Below are positions 39,301-51,300 of a stretch of 64,000 bases of DNA, one piece after another. Where the stretch lies: assembly GCF_000224145.3 (NCBI RefSeq), contig NC_020169.2:4546957-4610956 (forward strand), in the 5' to 3' direction. The position numbers and the translations under genes were made by a program. The stretch's first letter is position 1. Each line of letters starts with the position of its first letter. The notes below the pieces were generated by a model. It searched no databases, had not been told where the DNA came from, and saw nothing but the letters and a program-made list of their open reading frames with translations. The DNA comes from Ciona intestinalis (taxonomy: Eukaryota > Chordata > Ascidiacea > Phlebobranchia > Cionidae).

Positions 39301-42300
39301 CATTTCACAGAAATGCGATTTATTTCCAAATTCAAAAAGTTGCCATATATGACCTACTTATTCCCAGGAACCGTTAAAACTTTTAAGCTCAAATGTTGTA
39401 AACTGCGAGTTTACAAAACCTTGACTGCCACAGCCAGAATCTAGGGTTTCGCTTACATTAAAGTTTACACCATTAGTTTTCCTAATATTAAGAATGCGTG
39501 ACGACTGGGTTATAGGGCTAGATTCCCATTACTTTAACACTTTATAAAATGATACAGATTTTACGCTTGAAATAGGGTATTTTGTGTGGCACCCTTGAGA
39601 CTGGAGATGAATAGATACATAGTAGGGTTCATTATATAGCGCGTGTAAGTTCGTGCGAGTTGTATGTATGTGTTTATACCCTTGCGTTGCTTTTGTATAC
39701 CTATACCACCCTCTAAGCGAGCTCCAGCTCTAAATTACACCCTTTCAAATTTACCGCTTGCGTGAACAATACAGTTATATTACCGTAATTTCAAACTGTT
39801 GGGTTTATATTGTATTGATAAGCGTTATTCATGCTTAAACATATTTCATTATGGTTTAATATCTTCTATCAGTTTCCTAAAACAAGGACAGAAATCGATT
39901 TCAAAAAATCTTAATTTTACGGCTCAAATATTGACACTCATTTAAGTTAACATACGGGCGTTTATTTTAACATGAAAATCCTAACTTTAGATGCCAACGT
40001 ATAAAACGATAACACCTACGCTAAATGAACATTTTTTGCTGATTTTTGAAACACCACAAATATATTGATTAATTTTAAACCCATCCGGTGATCTTTTAAA
40101 TTAGAAAAGTGACTTTGACCTAAAAAAGTTAACAACGAGGCATTGTCGATTGTTACAGCCATCTATTGCATTACTTGCGCAAATTTAACAATAAAATTGA
40201 ATAACGAGGCTTGTTACGAACCTAGGTAAATAATGAATCCCGACTCGATTTTTCTTCAATTTTTTACGTCATGATCAAGACTGATGTAACACACTAATGA
40301 CTCACTTAACGCTGTATTGATCATGAGTTAACATTGTTACGCAACACAAATGATGACGAGATTTAGATCCCGTTAAAATTTTCTCCTTCACAAATTTGCG
40401 GTCGTCTCGAACAGAAGGAATTGAAACTCGAAGGTGCCAGGTTCAAGTTTCAGCGCAACCAGATATCCATAAATATTGCATGTAAATACATATAGTAGGG
40501 GGAGAAATGGGACACCTTTTCGTTCTATTTTCTCGCCCCATTTGGTAGTAACAAAAAAACGTTCACAGAATTAAAAAACTTTATCTTCTATATACCGTTG
40601 TTAAATGTTTAAAACACGATAAGGGTGTTTGGATATATAGTGGTTAAGGTGTCCCATCTTCCCCCACCCTACTATATCTAGAGGAGAGATGGGACACCTT
40701 TTTTATTTTTTCGTCCTATTCGGTAGTAAACAATGATCACTCAAAGAATTATAAACCGTGTGACTGCCATATACCGTTGTTAATTATTTAAAACAGGATA
40801 TTTGTATATTATTTGTTAAAGGTGTCACGTCTCACCCCACCCCTCTGTATTACAAAACAGCTCTTATTACAGTAAACAGTAATAACGCTTGTCTGAAATG
40901 TTGATATGTATAATTATAATAACGAGGGTTTACAAATATACATATTTGGAAATTATTAGTGGGTCACGCGGTGTAAGGATGCTGTATGTAATATTTGTTG
41001 ACAATGTTTAACCTTGCCCTATATCAATACATTATTGAGACGACCGACAGCGCCCATTAAGCTGCTATAACCTCAATTAAATAATGACCGATAACCACCC
41101 ACGGTGAGCCTCGAACCCAAAAACTCTTCCCTCAAAACGCTGGCTCTACCATTGAGTCAACCTTGAAAAACCGCGTATAAAACAGTCCACTCCTTTATCT
41201 ATTAACGTCTTTCGGAACCCAGTTGGAGCGAAAAGATGGCGCCTCGTATGATTAGTTGGTAATCTCAACCCCAGCGCACTCCTCGACCGTAAACTTTGCC
41301 CAAGTGTTAAAACCCATGCGCTTTCGGTTTTCTGACAGCGTGCACTTGACAGGTTAAAGGGGATAATGGGGTAGTTTGGGGTTTTCTAATTCGGAAATTA
41401 CATTTACACGTCGTCTGGCTTGTTCGTATACATGTTTTGACTCACAGTCTAGTCTTCAGCTAAATAGGTCTGGATACTAAGATGAACTGCAACGTAAACA
41501 TGAATATAGTAAGGTGGGGGGAGATAGATACCGTTAGCGCATAATGTCCCACATTTTCTAATCGTGCTTTTACCAATTAACAACGCTGTTTTAGATTTGC
41601 GAGGATAGGGGTATATAATTATGTAAATACTCTTTGTTTGCTACTAAATGAGCCGATAAAAAAGAAATTAAATTTGGACCATCTTGCCCCAACCTACTTT
41701 ATATGTTGCTAAAGAGCGGGAATCTGGATTCAACAACGCTTAAGACAAGATGAATACCACAATACGACAAACTGTAATTAATTAAGCGCGTTCGTTTTTT
41801 TCAAATAAACAACAAATTTAAAAGTATGTTACTTTCGACTAAAATATAAAAGATCTACAATCGAACTTTATCAAGTCACAAACACTTCAAACTACACTTG
41901 CAGAACGGACCTTATCTCGCATGCTATTGTTGTTTTATTATTCAGAGTATTGAACGCCGTTAAACTGTCTTGTTACAATAAAAGCACAAATAACGCTAGG
42001 GTTAATCAACACAAACACGCACGTACGCGACGAATAATTGCTATTATGGTTTAGACTTTAAAGTTTAAATCCTCGGTAATGGTTCTGCAAAATCCCTTAA
42101 ACGCTTTCTTAACGACTGTATAGTAAAATGTTGATTTCCTATTACCGCCTGGTGAATTCCCTTCACAGGAATGTAAGGGAATCCCAATTAACAAAGTAGG
42201 GAAAGTACCGCGGTTTTCCCATTCGCTAAACATAAAAGAAAATTGAAACTACGCTGCGTTTTAATAGTGTATATACGTCCATAGCAGTAAACTGTTACCT

Positions 42301-45300
42301 ATGCAACATACCGCGTATTTTCCTTCCTATTAACATGAAGAAGTGTACTTAATTCCACTTTATTTGCAGATACAAGTATTTATCCCGCTTTTATTGGAGA
42401 AGGCACCAATACCAATGTATCCTTACAACATGTGCAAGGGGTTACCAAGATTGGAGATTTCTTTTTTATATTTGCAAAGTAAGAATAAGAAATATCAATG
42501 TAATGTTAGTCAACCAGGACTGTACCATATTCTCTTTGCATTTATTTCAATGATTTAAAGGCTAATGTCTGTTTAACAAACTGGAAACGCAAATAAGGAG
42601 TATGATAGTGTTAGCACAAGTAGAATCAGCTACATGTAGGCTATATGTATGTTGATACAGCTGCATTGCCATAGAACATAAGCTTTACAATTCTGTTTTT
42701 CCAGAGACCACATCTTCACTATTGATATGCGTGAAGTGAATCAAACACAATTCCATTTCTCACATGTAAGTTATGTTGTTATATGTACTATAAAACCGAG
42801 GAGCATGTACATTTTTATAAAATAGCTGACTCAATTGCTACACACAAGAACATAATCTGAATAAAGGTATTTCTGCCTATCAATACATGTCCGAATAGAT
42901 TTAGAAACTCGATAACTATGAGTATGGGAGTGGCAAGTATTCATAATTCACAAAATCCAAGTTCTCACTCAAATTCACATACATAACCATATCAATCAGT
43001 AACATTGGTAATTTCACAGGTGTTTGACTGGGCATCCACTAAAGATTCAAAAAACCTTTGTCTCAAGAAAGGCATGCCCTCAGAGAAGTGTCATAATTAT
43101 ATCAAGATGATTGCAATGGTTCAAACAATAAATGGGAATTCTAAGAAACTTGTGACTTGTGCAACTGAGAGCTTTCAACCAATGTGCAAATATCTTAAGG
43201 TAAACTGATGTTTAAGAAGACACCTATGTTGTAACTTGGTATTGGGCATGAGGTGCATATAAATACACCATGTGTGTATGGTGAATAAAAAGAAACCCAT
43301 GTTATTACTCGACAAAATTTGTACCAATAGACCATTTGTATCTTGGAAATATCCCTGTTTTAAAATACGTAACTTGACGGTAGGTAAGAGGCGAATGAAT
43401 ATATCAATTGTGTCTGGTAAGATAAATAACCTTCCTGAATACTATCAGCGTCTTACTTGCCTGAACATTTATGTATTCAAGATCTAAAACACATAATAAA
43501 CAATTCTAAATCTGGTTCTGTTTAAATATAATTACGTTATCTCATAATTCCCATTGTGTTATCACAGATGGATGAGGAAGGCAACTTAACTGACCTTGGT
43601 GAAAGTTTTAGAGGAACATTGACCTGTCCATATGATCCAACTCGTAGTTATGCCAGTCTTTTACTTCCAGGTAAATATGTTGGTGTATTTAAGCTATACA
43701 AGATTTGCACGATATACAATCTGCCAATTTGTTACTGCATAAATGATGGAGTTGTTTTGTGGGTGAGGTCCTACAGTGAGGCACGCCATTATACTAGGGA
43801 CTTGGGCCACAGTAAGCACAATATGCTCGAAAAGGGTTACATTACTGCTGATCAAACTTTTTGCAACATAATATTTATGGTAATGCAAAACTACTTACAT
43901 ATTTTGTGTTATCCATGTGTTATGTTTTGTAATATAACCCTTGGGTGTGACTACCCCACACCTCATGTCATGCTTCATGTGCAACAGAGTGCCAATGCTT
44001 CAACCCCTTAGTTTGCCTGTCCCCAGAATAATAATGTTAAATATATATATATATAACCCTTGTTAAGTTTGTTTGTTAGTTTACAATATGTTTACCAAAT
44101 GGTTAAAAAACAATTCCCACAATTGTGGGCGTTTATATATAATTACAATAGTTTCAACGCATTTTCTCCACATATTTAACTTGTTTTTGCTGCTAATTAA
44201 TGCTACCTGATTATCCAAAGCTTTAGTTCAGCAAACAGCTTATTTTCAATGATGCTTCTTAAATGCCTCAGGCTCACAAATAACACATAAGCCCGCAGAG
44301 TGACAACTTTCAATTACTTTTCCTAGAAGTTCATGGAGAAAGTTATTTACCACCTGTATCTTATACAACCTTATATTTCTGCATAGAATATGGCTAACTT
44401 TGTAATAGTTACATGAATAAAATATTAGGAACTATTTTATAATAATAAACTTATTTTTGGGGGGTTGCAAAATGTGTTTTTTTACTTTTTTTTGCTTTTC
44501 GATTTGGGTGTGATAAATTAACATTACAATATTTAAATACACAAACAAAGTTTTGCGTTTTTTAAAAATTTTTATGCTAATCTTTTACAGATGGTCACTG
44601 GTACACTGCAACAGAAGCAGCGTTTGGTGGACATGATGCAGTTCTACACAGATCAAGTCTTATGAATGGAAACGAGGTTCGATTGCGAACAGAACAATCT
44701 CAGTCTTCATTATTTAAAGGTGGATATATTATATATATATTTATATGAAGTTTTGTTACAGAATATTGTAAAGAAAATATTTAAATAAAGAAATGGAACA
44801 AAAAAGTACAATGACACCTTTAAAATGTTAGATATATAAATAATACACAGTGCCTACGTGAAGGTGACACTACAAGACAACTAAGATTCCCCCCAGTTAT
44901 ATTTTAGTAACCTCTGTTTATACTTGTTAAAAGTTACATTATTTAAGATGGTCTCATTGTAAAAAGAAAAATATTTTTTGTTTTAGATCCTGAATACATC
45001 TCTTTAATTGAGGCTAGCCACCATTTAAATAAGATCTATGTTTTATTTAAAGAGACGGCAACTGAGGATAAATCTTATGTAAGTTGATAATGCATTGGGT
45101 TTTACATTAACACTACAGTGTTACAGCTGCGTGACCTTTAACCTGATAAGTGACATGTTGCAAACAATGGTTAGAAGTTCAATAGCAATTGTTTGTCATA
45201 GATTGCATTGTTAAATATTTTTAAAGCCTTCTGTGAACAACTTTATTACAGCCCAGGTGACAAACTTTAAACAGTTTCAATATACTACTTACTATGATTT

Positions 45301-48300
45301 TAAACTATTAGCGCCATGCAGCCAAACTTGAATCTTTAAAAATATTTTAAAACTTTTTAGCACAAACCTTTTTATCCTAAGTAATCTTTATTAGTTAGCA
45401 TTGCGGTACACCTGAGACTATATCATGTTGCCCACAGTTTGACAGACTTTACTATACACACCGTACATAACAAATTTGGTGTTCTTTATAGCAAACATAC
45501 ACACGGATTGGACAAGTGTGTAAGGGGGACGTTGGTGGTCAATCTGTTCTTCAGAAACAAATTCACTTCATTTTTCCAAGTCCGGCTAAACTGTTCTCTC
45601 CCTGGGCAACCTCCTTTCTATTTCAACGAAGCTTCGGACAGCTCTGGGTTGGTTGCTGTTCACACAAGCAATGGATCAAAGAACGTTTTCTTTGTTGTGA
45701 TGAACACACCAAGGTCAGTACATGGTTGGGTTCATTGGTAGAACAAGGATGAGTAAATATTATGGCACATGCCACACTTGTAGTGTCACGCCGTGTGATT
45801 AACATAATGATGTACAAAATGGGTAGCAGAATTCATTTGTCTATATTTAAACTTGTTACATCTATGTGAATTTGGCCTGTGGTAGGCTATGTCGCTTTTT
45901 GGGGATAAACCAGGTCTCATGGCATATCCTGTCATAGTACCTCACCTATACAGAATGTAGTTTTCCCACTTCCCGTTGTAACACACAGATGACAAACAGA
46001 TAAACTGTATAGTCCAACTAACTTTTATAATCTCAATCTCAACAGAAACAGTGTACCAGCATCTGCTCTGTGCGTATTCTCAGAAGATTCAATTGAAAAG
46101 GCACTAACTGGGAATTATATGGAGAAATATACAGATTCCAACTACATAACATACTGGGGTGAACAAACTCAATATCCAAAGCCTCATCCTGCTCAGTAAG
46201 TAATGAAAAGTATGAATGCGGAAAAACGTTATTATGTGTCGGTAAACTTTAATTTTCAATTTCATCAGGATAATATAAGGTATATGTTACATTATGCCTA
46301 GTAGCAGAACCGGCAGAACAGAAAATACTCATTTTTTGGATTGCGTAACAATCTGCACACACATCTGTATTCATGTGCTGCTTTCATATACCATGTTATT
46401 TATTCTTGATTATTACATTGCAATGATTTAATCAGTGTCAGGCAATCATTTCCATTGAGTTAATTGATAGCTATACACCATATGCAACAATTCGACACAA
46501 GATTATATGTAATTGATATAAATTACATTAAATGCATATTACTCTGTTGATAAAGTTTACGTGATATTTATTAAATATCAAGATCTTTAGCATTCTCAGA
46601 CAATTTAAAAACCTGAGTGACATCACAATTCATATATATGATGTCAAAATAATGTACACTATTTACTTTATGCTACAAAATGTTTGAACAGTATCATTCA
46701 AGAGGTTATAAACTTTTCGTGACATTCACAGTTGTAGGAACCCTCCAGTGCCACGGAGTGACATGGACTTGACATTCATTCGAAAACATCCACTGATGCA
46801 TGACAATGTAAATGCATGGAACTTAAAAAGCAACCACGGTGGAAGCCATGACGCCCTTCCCTTATTTACCAGGATGACAGAGAAGTAAGACCTATAGGGA
46901 ATATAAGACACCTAAAGAGAGACACGTCTTTGTTCAGCAAGGAAACTAATCCCCGAAACGAGGGGATTTCAGACAGTTTGGACATAGGATTTTTTCACAA
47001 CGGTAGACTTAGCATTGTCTGTTCTAAAAATAGCATCACAAAATTTTAAACTTTAAAAGTTTAGCTTTAAAGCTGCAGCTTTGCCAGAAGGATACTTCTT
47101 TTTCTTTAAAATTCAAATTAAAGATTATTGTACAGTCTGCCTTCTCATATAAAAAGTTTCCACTTAGCTATAAAACCAGCTATTACGTACTTGTTTTTCA
47201 TCTTTTGAACTTGACATTTGGTTTCCAGAAACTTCCTGACCACACTCGCGGTGGATGTTCTGACTGATCGACGTAAGACCGTGGTTGTCATGGGAACGGA
47301 GGATGGGAAGATAATAAAAGTCGTGATCGACCAACACCAAAAAGTGAATGTGGTGGAAGAGAGAGAGGTCTTCAATGAGGAGAAATGCCACCAACAAAGC
47401 AGGTGTTGTTTCGTTGTTTTTCATGCGTTGTTACGAGCGAGTGACTTTGCAGCGAAAATTTGAATAACAACGGGTCTATAATAGCTTGCAGATCTTGCAA
47501 ACATGTATCATGCAAATCTCGGTTTTATGAGACCTGTTTTTTTAATAGATATGATATCAAACTTCAATATTAATTTACTGATTATATTTTTTCGCCGTTA
47601 TTTTTATAAAAAATGGTAAACCACCCAAAAACATGAATAAATACTACAAAAGAATACTGTAAGAAGCTTGAGAACCACAGAAATAAACATATGAAGATAA
47701 TAATGCTTGTCATTATTAACAATGTTAGATAATCCTGTGGTGATTGGCAAACATGAGAGCTCAGAAGCGATTATGGTCGAATTTTGAAGGATCTAACATT
47801 TTGACCTTTGCTATTTAGCAAGCGGGTGTGTTATCACAACACAAGCAAAGGCTTGGAGGGTTCTATGTTTGTTAAACAGCATTTGCAGCCAACTGCAGCA
47901 GTTCTCATGCAAAAATTTATTTCCACAGATCTATTCAAAAAATTGTGATAGACAAAGAGAGTGGGAACATGCTCGTACAGTTTGAAAGTTGTGTGGTTGC
48001 TGCACCACTGTGCCCTCTGCATAACACTTGTGTGCAAAGGTTAGTAATTAAAGTGTAAACCAGTATCAAGATAAACAAAGCAGATGAAACATTTGAAAAG
48101 AGTTTTAGCCATGGTTACTGGAAGACATTTAAAATAAACAGATCCAAAATAAAGTTTGCACATTTTTACATTTTTAGCTTTTATTTTAAAGCCTGTTTTG
48201 TATGGCCCAACCACATACAAACAAAATCTAAAACAGCTTATAATGCAATATGTTACTTCTTTATGTTTAAAAGATATGTTTTTATTTTGACATCACATGT

Positions 48301-51300
48301 AATATTAAAACAGAACATGTTCTGCTGCAAGTGATCCTTACTGTAGTTGGAACAGAAACCTCCAGAAATGTCTATACACTCATTACCTTTCAACCTATTC
48401 AAGTTTTCATTATGACACTACACCCTGTAAAGAAGATACGGCTGGTAAGAATAATGCATAAGGTTAGATTGAAGATAAGATAGCATTGGATGGGGTCCAG
48501 CAAAGGATATCAGCTTACACAATCACAGCTAACTAGGTCAACAGAGATGCATTGTTTGTCTTGCACCTAAATTTTAGAACAGATTTTCACACTGAGGAGT
48601 AAATTGATTTCTATCAGTGACATAAGCTTATATAAAAATATATAAATTTAAAACTGATGTATCATTCTCAATACATGTTGCGCTAAGTTTAAGCTACCTA
48701 TTTTACTCTGCAATCTGATACTTTTCATCAAAATAAGTATTATGTTAGCTACAAACCCAATGCCAAACATACGCTATTAAAATATACAACTTTATGCAAA
48801 TGTGCTCTAGATTTTTATTCAATTTATCTAAATAATAATATGAAAATACTAAAAATATTTAAACATTATGAGTAACCGACTTTTATGAATCATTTTACAG
48901 GCGCAGCAGTTTTGGAAGTTCATAATCCTGATGAAGAACTTGTGACCAGTGACAACCATACAGAAACCCCAACAATCAACCCTAATATAACTGATGTAAA
49001 CCACTAGGTAGCACCTTGCCCCCTAAAACACTGCTGGCGTCAACCTCTCCTATGTTAGTGATTATATTAGCAATCGTGATTTTCTTTGTTGGTTTTGTTC
49101 TGGGAGCAGTCATTTGCTTCTTTAGAAGGAAGAAAAAGGGGGAAGAGAATTTCACTTTGGCGGAAATTTAAAGCAACTGCAAATGTAAGTTCTATATTTT
49201 TTTCATAACTTTTTGAAAAGAGATTTTAAAAAGTGTAATGAGTTACAACCAACAGAATTTACAATGTTGCAACATAAGGGTACTTTGTTTTATTTATTCA
49301 TTTATCAACTGTCATTAAGTTATTATCATATCATAAACAATATATATTTATATACATATACAATATATCAGGGAGGGAACCATATTGCCAAGGAAAGTTC
49401 AGATTACAACCAACAAAAGGTTTCACGGTCACGGCAACCAAGTGGTAATAGGTGAGACATAAACACAGCATTAACCAAGTCCTTACACTAACCTCATAAT
49501 GTATACAGTCTTATGATTGTATATGCTACAGTGTAACAAAGTAAAATAGAAATCTCATGGCCTATTTATAGCCGATTCATGTCTGGGAATATATTGTCTG
49601 GTGCTAATCTCTGGATTAAACATAGTTATAACCTTTNNNNNNNNNNNNNNNNNNNNNNNNNNNNNNNNNNNNNNNNNNNNNNNNNNATTTATAGCTGATT
49701 CATGAAATACAAGAATTACTTTTATGTGCGTGATTCATTTTTCAGGATATATTTTAAGCATTACATGTTATAATAATGTCTGGGTATATAACGTCTGTTT
49801 GTCTGGTGCTAATCTCTGGATTAAACACAGCAATAACCTTTAGTTTAAAATAAATTTATAAGTTTAACAGCCACAATTTTTAACTAATGCTTTTCCCAAA
49901 CTTTTTATCTATTGCGTATTTTAGCGACTTATGTTGGCTGATCTTTGCTATCGTTTAGAAATAGGAGAGATAAATAAAAATTATGTTAATTTGGGGATAT
50001 TCAAAGCATTACAATAATGTCTGACTATGTAACTCTTATAGTCACATTTCTGCATTGATACATGAAAAGTACAGTTTTAATTTAAATTGATCATTTAAAG
50101 GCAAAGTTCTGGTCGGGATCCTCGAGGAAGTGACTACAGGGGTAGCAGAAGTGACGAGGAAGTTTTCGACAAATCAGAGCTGCCCGTTATTGACCAACCC
50201 ACCAATCACAGACAGAAAAAGGTTTAAATACATTTTAAATTTTTATATTTTCAAATTGTGCTTTCAAATGTTAGAATTATACAAAAGCTTAGTTAGAAAC
50301 ATAACTTTTAACAGATGTGGTTCATCTATTTTTACCTAAATGACTAATTAACAAACAGTGCTTATTATTCATGGTATTTACCAATTCCCAGATGATGTCA
50401 ACCAGTAGTAGCCAAGGTGGAAGACAAGCAACACGTGCTTCTAAACATTCAACTGGATCTAATGGTGTCGAACATGCCGAACAACAAGAAAGTCCAGTGA
50501 GTAATAATTGCAAAATGAACTAACAAAAACTAAAACCTGAGTTATAGGTTGGGAAGGGTAGAAGGTTATTAGAGAAAGCTAAAAAAACTATATGTACATA
50601 GTTTTCTAAATTTAAGCAATCTATAATATAAATTCAGATGTGCAGAGTTGAATAAAAGTTTTGTGTTTTATTTTAGACACAGCAAGATTTCTATGATGCA
50701 CAGTTTGTCCGCCAGTTATCAAATGGGAGCGGCCACAGTCTTGAAATGACTGGCCCTCTTGAAAATGAGGCATTTGCTCCAAGTTCTCCACACAAAATGT
50801 CCCGGGTTCCACCTAACAGATCCACCTCATTCCCAGCCCCACCACTTTACCGAACATACAGCGTCGATCAACCAAATACAATCGGCCACCCGCGACAAAA
50901 CCGCCGACCAATCGCGCGCCAGCATTCACTCCAAGTGCAGCGGAACCCACAGCAGGCAATGTTTAACCAGCCACCAATCCAAATGGGTCAATTCCCACAG
51001 CAACAGACTATGCCACACCCTGCTAATGGTCAAGGGTGGATGGTACAAACACCAAACAGACAGAAGCCAAACGGGAAACCTTTCGATCAGCGTCAAATGA
51101 CTCACAGTCTTGATAGAAGACAACTACAAAAGGGACAGAACCAATATATGAAAGAAGGACAAATGATGGGTGAGTAATGATAGAGTGCAGGTTTCTAAAA
51201 TACAAACAGTAATTTCTTGGCCTACTAGTTAGCAAATAATATCTCAATAACATTTAAATCACTATACAAAAAGTTTGAAAACTACCCACTTTATAAGCAC

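Larger units (their letters stand above)
36426..42369. other. First semaphorin intron (5.9 kb)
   Basis: This separates the signal-peptide exon from the sema domain. It holds MITE copies at 36454, 37437, 40493, 40680 and 41506, a tRNA-like relic near 41098, and diverged internal duplications around 39.0-40.1 kb. I see no coding exon in it. First introns of this length in a compact genome often hold enhancers, but no specific motif was identified. Confidence 0.6.

Noticed and set aside
41095-41165. Functional tRNA gene on the minus strand
   Set aside because: A- and B-box-like sequences are present, but acceptor and anticodon arms do not pair.
43556-44011. 151-codon frame as a separate protein
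   Set aside because: It is semaphorin exon 5 (43568-43670) read on into its intron; a GTAAAT donor closes the exon.
47145-47424. Minus-strand frames over the semaphorin exon at 47229
   Set aside because: Shadows of the plus-strand semaphorin exon, whose VVMGTEDGKIIKVV motif is diagnostic.
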